NCBI RefSeq assembly: GCF_021596505.1
Contig: NZ_PJIZ01000021.1
Coordinates: 1 to 56,318, forward strand
Direction: 5' to 3'
From: Nostoc sp. CMAA1605
Lineage (GTDB): Bacteria > Cyanobacteriota > Cyanobacteriia > Cyanobacteriales > Nostocaceae
Length of the DNA: 56,318 nt
Below, in pieces: positions 1 through 8,611 of the stretch (position 1 is its first letter; the number at the start of each line of letters is the position of its first letter). The notes under the pieces were generated by a model. It saw only the letters and a list, made by a program, of their open reading frames with translations, did not search any database and was not told the origin of the DNA. A program made the translations under genes and the position numbers.

Positions 1-2
1 AT

Positions 3-149
3 AGCATTGTTGATCCTATCTTCGCTGCTGTGGGGGCGATTACATTCGCATATCTGAGAAATCGCATCTGCGCGCCTCGCGATATGAGTGCCAGCGCAGC
101 AACAGCGTTTCGAGATGCGATTGATAAGTTGTTAACATCTATTTATTAA
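3..149 (+). CDS. C-terminal fragment of an unidentified protein
   Basis: An open frame enters from the left edge and runs for 48 codons to a TAA. Its last residues include the stretch PRDMSASAATAF. The upstream part lies outside the window, so length and family cannot be judged. The tail is reminiscent of the C-terminus of some cyanobacterial glutathione S-transferases, but that is a weak impression. It is probably a real gene end, because the other two forward frames close within a few codons and the next gene starts only 34 nt later. Confidence 0.45.
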   Translation, partial: SIVDPIFAAVGAITFAYLRNRICAPRDMSASAATAFRDAIDKLLTSIY

Positions 150-183
150 ACTGATCAATTCCAGCACGGAATCATACCAAAAT

Positions 184-1221
184 ATGCAATATAATCAATT
201 AGGCAACAGTGACCTAAATGTTTCCGAAATTTGCCTTGGCACAATGACTTATGGGCGGCAAAATACTATAGAAGAAGCCCATCAACAGCTAGATTATGCG
301 ATTAATCAAGGAGTTAATTTCATAGATGCGGCTGAAATGTATCCCGTACCACCTAGTGGAGAAACCTACGGCTTAACCGAAAAATATATTGGAGAATGGT
401 TAAAACATCAACAGCGAGATAAATTAATAATTGCTACTAAAATTGCGGGGCCTGGTCGTGGCTTTAAATGGTTGCGTGATGGCGCAGAAGGACTTGACCG
501 CAACAATATCAAACAAGCAATAGATGATAGTCTTGCAAGGTTACAAACAGACTATATTGATTTATATCAAATCCATTGGCCAGACCGCTATGTTCCTCGT
601 TTTGGTCAAACCGTCTTTGACCCAGCGCAGGTAAAAACAACAGTCCCCATTACTGAACAACTGGAAGTTTTTGCGGATGTCATTAAAGCAGGTAAAATTC
701 GCTATCTCGGCCTAAGTAATGAAACCCCTTGGGGAGTTGTACAATTTAGTCAAGCAGCAAAAAAATTAGGATTACCTAAAGTTGTTTCCATCCAAAATGC
801 TTACAACTTACTCAACCGAGTTTTTGATGGCGCACTAGCAGAGGCAGTTTATTACGAAAACATTCCTTTACTCGCTTATAGCCCTTTAGGATTTGGTTAT
901 TTAACTGGTAAATACCTCAACGGTAAACCAGAGAAAACGAGAGTGACTTTGTTTGAAAACTTTGGTCAGCGTTATTTAAAACCCAATGTACAGGAAGCTG
1001 TAGCAGCTTATGTAGAAATAGCTAAACTTCATCAATTAAGCCCAGCACAATTAGCCATAGCATTTGTGCGGAGTCGCTGGTTTGTTGCTAGTACAATTAT
1101 TGGTGCTACCACACTAGAACAACTCAAAGAAAATATAGACAGCATTAATGTCGTTCTTGATAAAAATATCTTGGCAGAAATAGACGCAGTGCATACTCGA
1201 TATCCAAATCCTGCACCATAG
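184..1221 (+). CDS. Tas-like aldo/keto reductase
   Basis: NADPH-dependent aldo/keto reductase of the Tas group, 345 aa, close to the length of E. coli Tas. The catalytic tetrad is visible as Asp48, Tyr53 (AEMYPVPP), Lys86 (IATK) and His131 (YQIHWPDR). The C-terminal cofactor region has the usual IIGATT...QLKENI signature. The fold is a cytosolic (alpha/beta)8 barrel. The physiological substrate is not predictable; enzymes of this group reduce small aldehydes and ketones. It precedes the arylsulfotransferase-like gene by about 130 nt containing a hairpin, so co-transcription is uncertain. The family assignment is firm; a role in sulfur metabolism is only suggested by neighbours. Confidence 0.9.
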   Translation: MQYNQLGNSDLNVSEICLGTMTYGRQNTIEEAHQQLDYAINQGVNFIDAAEMYPVPPSGETYGLTEKYIGEWLKHQQRDKLIIATKIAGPGRGFKWLRDGAEGLDRNNIKQAIDDSLARLQTDYIDLYQIHWPDRYVPRFGQTVFDPAQVKTTVPITEQLEVFADVIKAGKIRYLGLSNETPWGVVQFSQAAKKLGLPKVVSIQNAYNLLNRVFDGALAEAVYYENIPLLAYSPLGFGYLTGKYLNGKPEKTRVTLFENFGQRYLKPNVQEAVAAYVEIAKLHQLSPAQLAIAFVRSRWFVASTIIGATTLEQLKENIDSINVVLDKNILAEIDAVHTRYPNPAP

Positions 1222-1265
1222 AAGTGCTGAGTTGTCAGTGAAGAGTTAGTTGAAAAGAAAAGTCG

Positions 1266-1292
1266 GTTGGGTTAAGTGTAGCTTAATCCAAC
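1266..1292. terminator. Hairpin after the aldo/keto reductase gene
   Basis: GTTGGGTTAAG pairs with CTTAATCCAAC across a 5-nt loop (11 bp with one G-U pair). There is no strong T-run on the plus strand, so it may be a weak terminator or simply a dispersed palindrome of the kind common in Nostoc. Confidence 0.35.
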
Positions 1293-1352
1293 AAAACAAT
1301 ACCAATTTTAGGTTTAAAAACAGTTTTTAGTTCCTATATCAACTTATAAACT

Positions 1353-2477
1353 ATGACGATCGCAACAGCATCAGTTGACCAAAATACTATTCGTCGCCGT
1401 GGTACTGGTTTAAGAGCATATAATCCAGACAAAGTATTTAAAGGATTTACACTTTTTACCCCACTTACAAGTAATGGAGAAGTCTATCTCCTGAATCTGG
1501 AAGGAGATGTTGTACATCAATGGAATCTACCCTATCCACCAGGTTTGTATGGCTATCTCTTACCCAACGGCAACCTTTTTTATAATGGTAAAACACCAGA
1601 AATTCCGCCACGTTTTCCTTTGTGGGGTGCATTTAAAGGTGGCGTTGTTTTAGAAGTAGATTCCCAGGGAAAGATTATTTGGGAGTATCAGCATCCAGAT
1701 CATCATCACGACGGTCGCAGACTACGCAACGGTAACACTATTTTATTAGCTATTGAGAAGATACCTCAATCTTTGATTCCTCGCATCAAAGGTGGCGTAC
1801 CTGGAACAGAAGCAGACGGTGATATCTATGCTGATGTGCTTTACGAAGTGACACCTGGAGGTGAAATTGTCTGGACTTGGCACGCTTACGAACATTTAGA
1901 TCCAGATACTTTTACTATTACACCCCAAGATCAAAGACACGAATGGACGCACGGTAATACTGTCGGTGAACTCGCTGACGGCAATATTATAGTCAGCTTC
2001 CGCAACATTTCTACTGTCGCAATTATCGATCGCAATACAGGAGAAATTATCTGGACGTTGGGAGATGATGTTTTAGCACAGCAGCACTTTCCTAACGAGT
2101 TAACTAACGGTAATATCCTGATTTTTGACAATGGCGCACATCGTCGTCACACTGCACTCAATTATTCTCGTGTGATAGAAGTTAACCGTCAAACTAAAGA
2201 GATAGTTTGGGAGTATGCTGATAACCCACCCCACAACTTCTTCAGTTCCTATATATCCGGCGCACAACGTCTAGCGAATGGTAATACTTTAATCACAGAA
2301 GGTGCTTTCGGTCGGATATTTGAGGTGACAGTTAATGGTGAGATTGTCTGGGAATATGTCAATCCCCATTTTGCCGTGCGGAATATCCCTGGTGATAACT
2401 CAGCCGTAGCTCGTGGGGAACAAAATTCCGTCTTCCGTGCTTTTCGTTATGCACCTGAAGAAGTCCCTTGGCTTTAG
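1353..2477 (+). CDS. Arylsulfotransferase (ASST)-family beta-propeller protein
   Basis: 374 aa with repeated blades of the type NGNTL..., E(V/I)...G(E/K)IVWEY, as in the arylsulfotransferase family, which forms a beta-propeller. Examples are GRRLRNGNTI, EWTHGNTVGELADGN, LTNGNILIFDNG and RLANGNTLITEG. Several conserved-looking His residues (HHHDGR near residue 120, HEWTHGN near 195) are the kind used for sulfuryl transfer in characterised ASST enzymes. No signal peptide is seen, whereas E. coli ASST is periplasmic. If active it would move sulfate between phenolic esters and acceptors. Its place next to GST and sulfonate-uptake genes fits organosulfur handling, but many cyanobacterial members are uncharacterised. 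Confidence 0.75.
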   Translation: MTIATASVDQNTIRRRGTGLRAYNPDKVFKGFTLFTPLTSNGEVYLLNLEGDVVHQWNLPYPPGLYGYLLPNGNLFYNGKTPEIPPRFPLWGAFKGGVVLEVDSQGKIIWEYQHPDHHHDGRRLRNGNTILLAIEKIPQSLIPRIKGGVPGTEADGDIYADVLYEVTPGGEIVWTWHAYEHLDPDTFTITPQDQRHEWTHGNTVGELADGNIIVSFRNISTVAIIDRNTGEIIWTLGDDVLAQQHFPNELTNGNILIFDNGAHRRHTALNYSRVIEVNRQTKEIVWEYADNPPHNFFSSYISGAQRLANGNTLITEGAFGRIFEVTVNGEIVWEYVNPHFAVRNIPGDNSAVARGEQNSVFRAFRYAPEEVPWL

Positions 2478-2566
2478 TTGGGGATTGGGGACTGGGGATT
2501 GGGGACAATGTAGACAAGGCAAAATTGATTTCTCAACTCAGCACTCATTACTCAGCACTCAGCACT
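2478..2566. repeat. Short tandem repeats (GGGGATT/GGGGACT, then ACTCAGC units)
   Basis: Two adjoining heptamer-type repeat tracts fill the gap between the arylsulfotransferase-like and GST genes. The first (2478-2506) alternates GGGGATT and GGGGACT; the second (2536-2566) has ACTCAGC/ACTCATT units. Such STRRs are characteristic of heterocystous cyanobacteria. Confidence 0.85.
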
Positions 2567-2589
2567 ATTAATTAAGAGGAATAATCAAT

Positions 2590-3255
2590 ATGTCCGACAT
2601 TCAGATATACAGCGCAGTCGTTTGTCCTTATGCTCACCGTTCGCGCTTGGTGTTGCAAGAAAAAGGTATCGACTTTGATTTAATTGAAATTAACTTGCAA
2701 AACAAACCAGAGGGATTTATAGAAATTTCTCCCTATGGAAAAGTGCCGGCAATTGTACATGGTGAGCATAGAGTCTGGGAATCGGCGGTAATTAACGAAT
2801 ATCTTGATGAAGTATTTCCAAATCCGCCGCTTTTACCTAGTAGTGCTATTGCTAAAGCTCAGGCTCGTATCTGGATTGATTTTGCTAATACTCGATTTGT
2901 TCCGGCTTTTTCTACTCTCTTGCGTAGTCCAGAAGTTGCACAACAAGAAGCTGCTAAACAAGAACTATACAAACATCTGGAATTTATCGAACATGAAGGT
3001 TTAAGAAAGTTATCAGGAAATGGCCCTTATTGGTTTGGTGAATCTATTAGTCTGGTAGATTTCACTTTTTACCCCTGGTTTGAGCGTTGGCCTGCACTGA
3101 AGCATTATCGAGGTTTTGGTATACCAGAAGAATTTACTCGTTTGCGTCAGTGGAAGAAGGCTCTGAAACAACGTGATTCAGTCTTAGCGATCGCTAACAG
3201 TAAAGAGTTCTACATAGAACGATATGCTAGATTTGCTACTCCTGTAGCTGTGTAA
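2590..3255 (+). CDS. Glutathione S-transferase family protein (Cys type)
   Basis: 221 aa, with an N-terminal thioredoxin-like domain (residues 1-80) and a helical C-terminal domain. The motif CPYAHR puts a cysteine at position 12, as in omega- and beta-type GSTs that form mixed disulfides and act as thiol transferases or dehalogenase-like lyases. The cis-proline element GKVPAI and the ESAVINEYL glutathione-gamma-glutamyl contact are present. AGAGGAAT lies about 8 nt before the ATG. A paralogue with about the same length lies at 36778-37443 and lacks this Cys. The substrate is unknown; a role in detoxifying or cleaving organosulfur compounds is inferred from neighbours. Confidence 0.88.
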   Translation: MSDIQIYSAVVCPYAHRSRLVLQEKGIDFDLIEINLQNKPEGFIEISPYGKVPAIVHGEHRVWESAVINEYLDEVFPNPPLLPSSAIAKAQARIWIDFANTRFVPAFSTLLRSPEVAQQEAAKQELYKHLEFIEHEGLRKLSGNGPYWFGESISLVDFTFYPWFERWPALKHYRGFGIPEEFTRLRQWKKALKQRDSVLAIANSKEFYIERYARFATPVAV

Positions 3256-3495
3256 TACAAGTTTTTCTGTTCAACAATAACAGGAATTAAATCTTGGGAA
3301 TTGGGTAAACTATACCTCGTATCGCAGATGCTCATAACTTTCACCATTTTTCCTCAATTCCCATTTCCTCATCCCTATTCGCCACAAAGGGAAAAATAAT
3401 TACAAATTGCTTAATCTTGGCAATTTCTTACTACCTCAATAACGCCCATATGCTTCAGCCATAAGTTTTGCCACAGTAAACCTCTAATCGGTCAT

Positions 3496-3524
3496 ATAAG
3501 GTGGTTTACCCACCTTATTTTTTC
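3496..3524 (+). terminator. Intrinsic terminator-like hairpin before the ssuA-like gene
   Basis: ATAAGGTGG pairs with CCACCTTAT (9 bp, 5-nt loop), followed by a T-rich run. It lies 41 nt before the start of the SsuA-like gene, so it could end the GST transcript or act as an attenuator. The upstream GTAAACC (3476-3482) can pair instead with GGTTTAC (3503-3509), disrupting this stem. The rest of the 3256-3564 gap shows no gene. Confidence 0.55.
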
Positions 3525-3564
3525 TAATTAAACCTGATCCTCTTCAACAGCTTGGTAATGGCAA

Positions 3565-4683
3565 ATGAATCAATTGATGAAAACTTTCAAAATTCAAATT
3601 AAATCATGGCAACGTCAACCTATTACTCGTCGTCATGCCTTATTTGCTTTTGGTTATAGCTTAGTATTATCTACCACAATATTTAGTTGCAGTAGTCCAC
3701 AAAATAATACTCAGCAGCAAGCAGATGTACCAAAATCAAATGTTGCGAATCAAACTACCACTAATAATACTAATAAAGTAGTCAGAATCGTCCGTTCTAA
3801 GCAACTGACAGCATTAGCAGTTCTAGAACAAAAACGCATCTTAGAACAACGATTAGAGCCTTTAGGCTACAAGGTGGAGTGGCCTGAATTTGCTGCTGGC
3901 CCTCAGCAATTAGAAGCCTTAAATACAAACGCGCTGGATATTGCTTCAACAGCAGAATCACCTCCTATTTTTGCCCAAGCCGCCGGGACACCTCTGGTTT
4001 ATTTAGCGGCGAATTCTTCCGATGGGAGAGCAGTTTCACTTTTAGTTCCTGCTAACTCGACTGCTAAAAGTGTAAAAGATTTAAAAGGAAAAAAAATTGC
4101 CTTCCAAAAAGCATCTATTGGTCATTATCTCTTAGTGAGAGCCGTAGAAAGAGAAGGGTTAAAACTCAGTGATATACAGTCCATTTTCTTACCACCTCCA
4201 GATGCGAATGTAGCATTTAGCCAGGGGAAAGTCGATGCTTGGTTTATTTGGGAACCATTTGTGACTAGAAATGTTCAGCAGAAGGTAGGGAAAGTATTGA
4301 CGGATGGCGGTAATGGTTTGCGAGATACTAATAACTTTTTCTCTACAACCCGTAAGTTTTATCAAGAAAATCCTGAAGTCATTAAGATTTTTCTAGAAGA
4401 ACTGCAAAAAGCTCAGAATTGGTCTAAAAATAATCCTAAAGAACTAGCAACATTACTGGCTCCAATTACTCAACTTGATGCACCTACACTAGAGATTATG
4501 CACAGTAAGTATGACTTCACACTCATACCAATTACTGAGCAGATTATTACTAAACAGCAAGAAGTAGCTGATAAGTGGTTCGCCTTGGGACTGATACCCA
4601 AAAAAGTCAATGTTAGAGATGGTTTTTTAACACCAGAACAATATGCTGCAATTACTCCTCAAGAAGTTTTAGCTAAAAAATAA
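3565..4683 (+). CDS. ssuA: SsuA-like sulfonate-binding lipoprotein (paralogue 1)
   Basis: 372-aa periplasmic substrate-binding protein of the SsuA/TauA/NrtA type. The N-terminus has twin arginines (TRRHALFAF, residues 21-29), a hydrophobic stretch and a lipobox ending at Cys42 (TIFSC), so it is probably a lipoprotein, perhaps Tat-exported. The mature part carries family hallmarks: EFAAGPQQLEALN, DIASTAESPPIFAQA, DLKGKKIAF and VDAWFIWEPF. It would deliver aliphatic sulfonates to an ABC importer. No permease or ATPase gene is adjacent or anywhere in the window. A closely similar paralogue is at 45449-46489. Ligand specificity (alkanesulfonate, taurine or sulfate ester) cannot be read from the sequence. 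Confidence 0.85.
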   Translation: MNQLMKTFKIQIKSWQRQPITRRHALFAFGYSLVLSTTIFSCSSPQNNTQQQADVPKSNVANQTTTNNTNKVVRIVRSKQLTALAVLEQKRILEQRLEPLGYKVEWPEFAAGPQQLEALNTNALDIASTAESPPIFAQAAGTPLVYLAANSSDGRAVSLLVPANSTAKSVKDLKGKKIAFQKASIGHYLLVRAVEREGLKLSDIQSIFLPPPDANVAFSQGKVDAWFIWEPFVTRNVQQKVGKVLTDGGNGLRDTNNFFSTTRKFYQENPEVIKIFLEELQKAQNWSKNNPKELATLLAPITQLDAPTLEIMHSKYDFTLIPITEQIITKQQEVADKWFALGLIPKKVNVRDGFLTPEQYAAITPQEVLAKK

Positions 4684-4744
4684 TATTGGGAGAATTTGCT
4701 GTTCACTTGATTCTGAATTGAGATTTTAACCAAAAATATTTGAT

Positions 4745-4780
4745 AAAAAACCCTGCTTTATTCAACAAGCTAGGGTTTTG
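4745..4780 (+). terminator. Terminator-like hairpin after ssuA paralogue 1
   Basis: AAAACCCTGCTT pairs with AAGCTAGGGTTTT (one bulged base), with a TTTT tail inside the stem end and further Ts after it. It lies 62 nt past the stop codon. Confidence 0.6.
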
Positions 4781-4841
4781 AATTTATTTCTTGCTAAAAT
4801 TAGATAATGTATAATTATATCCAGCTTATACATATAATCTT

Positions 4842-5654
4842 ATGCAAAAAAATAACATTCCTAAAAATTTGCAAATCACGTCTTATTTATCTCCCAATTG
4901 GTTTACATTTTATCAAGCGATCGCTACTTATTTAAGTCGTTGTTTACAAATAGATTTACACTTACAACAAAGTGAATATGACCCTTTAGTAGATCCCCTA
5001 TTGTTACAAGACAAAATAGACCTAGCTTTTATTTGTGGATTACCGCTAATTCGCTACAGTCAAACAGTTCCCAATCAATGGCAAACTCTGGTTGCACCTG
5101 TGATGCAATCATCAAGATATCATAATCAGCCCATTTATTATGCGGATGTAATTGTCAATGCCCAGAGTGATATTCATAAGTTTACAGATTTAGCAGACAA
5201 AATATTTTGCTATAACGACCCTGGTTCTAATAGCGGTTACAATTTACTTTGTCAGAGATTAACTCAAGAAAAAAATCCTCAAAATTTCTTTAGCAAAACT
5301 CTCCAATCAGGCTCACATCAGCATTCAATTCGCTGGGTAATTGAGGGATTAGCAGATTGTGCTGCAATTGATAGCGTGGTACTCGAACAGGAGTTAAATA
5401 ATTTTCCCGAAATATCACAGCATTTGCGTGTGGTGGAAGTGCTAGGGCCTTCACCGATGCCACCATTAGCAGCAGCACAACATCTGGGTATATCTTTAAC
5501 TCAACAAATACAGTTGGCATTACTCCAACCAGATGAGCAACTGCAAAGAGTAATGCAACAATTTGGAGTCAGACGTTTTGCACCAGTGCAATTAGAGGAC
5601 TATGAAATATTAAATCAAATTTATCGCGATCGCTCTTTTCTCACCTTGTCCTAA
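4842..5654 (+). CDS. PhnD-like phosphate/phosphonate/organic-anion binding protein
   Basis: 270 aa with the two-lobed PhnD-type periplasmic-binding fold (DLAFICGLPLIRY near residue 65, CYNDPGSNSGYNLL near 130, RWVIEGLADCAAIDS near 170). No signal peptide or lipobox is visible in the annotated N-terminus (MQKNNIPKNLQ). It may therefore work in the cytoplasm, use an unusual export route, or start further upstream, although a stop-rich AT stretch precedes it. Located between ssuA-like and ssuD genes, it may sense or bind a sulfonate-like anion. Placement in the PhnD superfamily is reasonably safe; the ligand is unknown. Confidence 0.65.
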   Translation: MQKNNIPKNLQITSYLSPNWFTFYQAIATYLSRCLQIDLHLQQSEYDPLVDPLLLQDKIDLAFICGLPLIRYSQTVPNQWQTLVAPVMQSSRYHNQPIYYADVIVNAQSDIHKFTDLADKIFCYNDPGSNSGYNLLCQRLTQEKNPQNFFSKTLQSGSHQHSIRWVIEGLADCAAIDSVVLEQELNNFPEISQHLRVVEVLGPSPMPPLAAAQHLGISLTQQIQLALLQPDEQLQRVMQQFGVRRFAPVQLEDYEILNQIYRDRSFLTLS

Positions 5655-5716
5655 AGAATAACGACAACCGTTAGAAACTATGTAAGTAGAATGGTGTAGA
5701 TAATTCAAGGTTTGTA

Positions 5717-5822
5717 GTGTACCCCTGCGGGGAAGCAAGCTACGCGCAAGCGTCTCGTAGAGAGGACTTTAGTCTTCTAATAAGGACTGTTCGCGAAGCG
5801 TTCCCGAAGGGTAGTCCTTACT
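5717..5822. repeat. Dispersed palindromic repeat cluster
   Basis: The stretch contains sequence blocks typical of multicopy Nostoc intergenic repeats (CTGCGGGGAAGCAAGC, CGCAAGCGTCTCGTAGAG, GCGAAGCGTTCCCGAAGGG). Its right half is an inverted repeat: TAAGGACT at 5781-5788 and AGTCCTTA at 5813-5820. It separates the convergent PhnD-like and TPR genes and may fold as a bidirectional hairpin. An apparent forward frame across it is not coding. Confidence 0.7.
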
Positions 5823-5900
5823 ACGAACTAGACTCCAATTTTTTCACATTACTTCACATAGTTTGTTTTTTTCAAGTCGTTCTACTTAGCCAGTTGATTT

Positions 5901-7148
5901 TCAAGAAACTGCATAAACCCAACTCTGCTTTTGTACTGATAATACAGCATCTTGATAAATCTGCCGAAATAAAACTCGCTGTGCGTGACTCCCGCCAATT
6001 TCATGCAACCTTGATAAAACTGGCTGGAGTTCTGCAATAGTTGTGCGAAAATCGCCCTTGGCGTGAGCAAACATTCCTCTAGCGGCAGGAATTGCTACTT
6101 CCAACCAACTCCGACGTAAGAAAGGATTAATACTGAAAGTGTGATGCTGCATACTCACAAGCATTTGATGCACCCAATCATCATGTCCGGCTCTGGTAAG
6201 AGCATAGACATAATGCAAATCTTGAAATGGTAAAGCGTGTTCATCAATGCGGCTGTAAAGATAAGGACTGATACCTTGCCAGCGATCGCCCACATTCACA
6301 CCACGCAACTCTAGCCGCAATAATAATGAAATTGCCCCCACTTGGTCTTTAGGAGATTGTTTATTAGCACGCTGCCAAATGTGCTGATCGTAAAGTTGCA
6401 GAACTTTTTGGTAATTTTTTAAATCTAAATAATACAGTGCGATGTGCCACCAGTTGTGGGTGTAAAGCATGGAGTTGCAATTTTCCCAGGTATCTGCAAA
6501 ATTCTCCATCCAAGCTATCCCCTCATCGACTCTTCCTTGAGTTTCCATCACATGAGCGATCGCATGATGCGCCCAAGCATCATATCGATTTAACGCGATC
6601 GCCTGACGTGCTATCTTTTCTGCGGCATTGAGTTGATGACATTGTTCTAAACCAAACGCCACCATACCGTATAAATAATGATTCTCAGGATTGCTTGGTA
6701 AAACTTTCTGAGCAATCTTGCATAATTTATCTTTGTCGCCAGTGTAAAAATAGTGATACTGTCCCTGCTGTACGGAAATTAAATCACGCGGAAACTGATC
6801 AGTAATTTGCTCATGTAAAGCGATCGCGACATCAATTTCTTGATTTGCCCAAGCTGAAATAGCTTGCACATATAAATATTCTCTTTTAGTAATTTTGGCG
6901 CAATTTTGTTGTGCTGTTTGCAGATATGGTAGAGCTTGCTGCCAAGCTTTGCGGTTTTCTTGGGTGAGATAATAAGCCGCCGCATAAGCATGGGCTAATG
7001 CACAAGTGGGATCTGCCGCAATTGCTTCTAAAATTGCTGTTTCTGCATCTTTACCATAGGCCAACATCTGATCGCTAAAACTGTTAATGGCGGCGATCGC
7101 TTGGGTTGAATCTGTCGTAACTATTAATCCCTGTGCATCTTTAAGCAT
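5901..7148 (-). CDS. Tetratricopeptide repeat protein (TTC38-like)
   Basis: About 415 aa of alpha-helical repeats with TPR-like consensus (ALAHAYAAAYYL, NRYDAWAHHAIAHVMETQGRVDEGIAW, SMLYTHNWWHIALYYLDL). The HAIAHVMETQGR and THNWWH blocks resemble the TTC38 family of soluble TPR proteins. The start was moved to ATG at 7148: AAGGGG lies 6 nt upstream, while the longer frame starting at 7190 has no ribosome binding site. It is a minus-strand gene convergent with the PhnD-like gene and divergent from ssuD, sharing a roughly 280-nt upstream region with it. No catalytic motif is evident; a scaffold or protein-binding function is likely, but its partner is unknown. Confidence 0.75.
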   Translation of the reverse strand: MLKDAQGLIVTTDSTQAIAAINSFSDQMLAYGKDAETAILEAIAADPTCALAHAYAAAYYLTQENRKAWQQALPYLQTAQQNCAKITKREYLYVQAISAWANQEIDVAIALHEQITDQFPRDLISVQQGQYHYFYTGDKDKLCKIAQKVLPSNPENHYLYGMVAFGLEQCHQLNAAEKIARQAIALNRYDAWAHHAIAHVMETQGRVDEGIAWMENFADTWENCNSMLYTHNWWHIALYYLDLKNYQKVLQLYDQHIWQRANKQSPKDQVGAISLLLRLELRGVNVGDRWQGISPYLYSRIDEHALPFQDLHYVYALTRAGHDDWVHQMLVSMQHHTFSINPFLRRSWLEVAIPAARGMFAHAKGDFRTTIAELQPVLSRLHEIGGSHAQRVLFRQIYQDAVLSVQKQSWVYAVS

Positions 7149-7328
7149 AATAAACCCCTTGCACCACAATTTGCGAGAAGTGGTAATCACATCTCTTAAA
7201 CAAAACTCCGGTAAGTTGGTCGGAATAATGTACTTATGGACATGAGTATGTCACACTCACCACAAAACCGCAACCAGTAAAATACTAAAACTCGATAGAG
7301 AAACTGTATTTACTTTTGTAAAAGTATT

Positions 7329-7339
7329 GATTTACCGAC
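7329..7339 (-). promoter_or_regulatory. Inverted half-site upstream of ssuD
   Basis: On the minus strand this reads GTCGGTAAATC, continuing with AATA. It matches the left half of the 30-bp motif at 7371-7400 (ACGGTAAATCGATA) in inverted orientation, 31 nt away. It could be an accessory binding site of the same regulator. Confidence 0.35.
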
Positions 7340-7370
7340 GTATCTGTGGCATATTCTAAAAGTGAAATAA

Positions 7371-7400
7371 TACGGTAAATCGATAAACTCACCGTAATTA
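7371..7400 (+). promoter_or_regulatory. Candidate operator of the sulfur regulon (site 1, ssuD)
   Basis: A 30-bp motif with perfect inverted ends TACGGT (7371-7376) and ACCGTA (7391-7396), ending 32 nt before the ssuD ATG. By hand alignment without gaps it matches the site at 27967-27996 at 24 of 30 positions, the one at 46548-46577 (minus strand) at 20, and the one at 36606-36635 at 18. The regulator is not encoded nearby. Confidence 0.6.
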
Positions 7401-7432
7401 AAATCAGGAAATGTTGTTCTGGCAAAGATATC

Positions 7433-8593
7433 ATGCAGCTACTTTGGTTTATTCCGACTCACGGTGAAGGACGCTATTTAGGTACTGCTATAGGTGGGCG
7501 AGTAGTCAACTTTGATTACTGGCGACAGATTGCTCAAGCAGTGGATCACTTAGGTTTTGCTGGAGCATTATTGCCTACAGGACGTTCTTGTGAAGATGCT
7601 TGGATTTTGGCATCAACTCTAGTGACGCACACCAAACAGATGAAATTTTTGGTAGCCATACGTCCGGGCTTGATGTCACCAGGAGTAGCAGCCAGGATGG
7701 CGGCAACATTTGACCGCATTTCCGGTGGGAGGTTATTAATTAACGTGGTGACAGGGGGCGATCCAGTAGAATTGGCTGGAGATGGATTGCATCTGTCCCA
7801 TGACGATCGCTACAAACTCACAGATGAATTTTTAGGAGTGTGGCGAGAAATTGCCGCCGGAGAAACAGCCAATATCCAAGGAGATTATCTACATATTCAA
7901 GATGGCAAGCTGTTATTTCCCACAGTCCAGAAACCTTATCCGCCTCTGTGGTTCGGTGGTTCTTCTCCCATAGCTCAAGAAATTGCTGCCAAACACGTAG
8001 ATGTATATTTAACTTGGGGTGAACCACCAGCGCAAGTTGCCCAAAAGATAGCTAATGTACGCCGATTAGCCGCAGATCAAGGGAGAACCTTACGCTTTGG
8101 GATTCGTCTCCACGTGATTGTGCGGGAGACGGAAAGCCAAGCTTGGGATGCAGCTAACGACTTAATTCGCTATGTGGATGATGCGGCGATCGCCAAAGCT
8201 CAAAAAGCTTACGCACGGATGGATTCCGAAGGACAACGCCGGATGACCACACTACACAACGGCTCTCGCGAAACCCTAGAAATCAGCCCCAACTTATGGG
8301 CGGGAGTGGGTTTAGTGCGTGGTGGTGCGGGAACTGCCTTAGTAGGTGATCCTGACACTGTGGCGCAGAGAATGTTGGAATATCAAGAATTAGGTATCGA
8401 TACCTTCATTTTCTCCGGTTATCCCCACCTAGAAGAAGCTTACCGAGTAGCAGAATTACTCTTCCCACGTTTGCCCTTACAGCATCAACCAACCTTAGAA
8501 CCGCAACTATTAAGCCCCTTTGGTGAAGTTGTAGCCAACCAAGAATTCCCCGATCAACCAACCAAAACTCGCACAATTGCCACTGTAGATTAA
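7433..8593 (+). CDS. ssuD: FMNH2-dependent alkanesulfonate monooxygenase
   Basis: 386 aa, nearly the length of E. coli SsuD (381 aa) and similar over its whole extent: [26 protein letters not shown] (Cys53), [52 protein letters not shown] and [17 protein letters not shown]. These are flavin and substrate contacts of the bacterial luciferase-like barrel. The enzyme cleaves C1-substituted alkanesulfonates to aldehyde and sulfite using FMNH2 and O2, in the cytoplasm. ssuE follows after 18 nt and supplies the reduced flavin. Regulation is probably by the palindromic site at 7371-7400. One of the most secure calls in the window. Confidence 0.97.
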   Translation: MQLLWFIPTHGEGRYLGTAIGGRVVNFDYWRQIAQAVDHLGFAGALLPTGRSCEDAWILASTLVTHTKQMKFLVAIRPGLMSPGVAARMAATFDRISGGRLLINVVTGGDPVELAGDGLHLSHDDRYKLTDEFLGVWREIAAGETANIQGDYLHIQDGKLLFPTVQKPYPPLWFGGSSPIAQEIAAKHVDVYLTWGEPPAQVAQKIANVRRLAADQGRTLRFGIRLHVIVRETESQAWDAANDLIRYVDDAAIAKAQKAYARMDSEGQRRMTTLHNGSRETLEISPNLWAGVGLVRGGAGTALVGDPDTVAQRMLEYQELGIDTFIFSGYPHLEEAYRVAELLFPRLPLQHQPTLEPQLLSPFGEVVANQEFPDQPTKTRTIATVD

Positions 8594-8611
8594 TCCCAGG
8601 ACATCTTTCAC

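Noticed and set aside
3471..3510. Operator copy before the ssuA-like gene at 3565
   Set aside because: ATCGGTC resembles sites 3 and 4, but the GTA of the right half is missing in register; the dyad there is better read as part of alternative hairpins.
5717..6040. Forward frame of 107 codons between the PhnD-like and TPR genes
   Set aside because: Its first half is a dispersed palindromic repeat and its second half is antisense to the end of the TPR gene; no ribosome binding site or recognisable protein.
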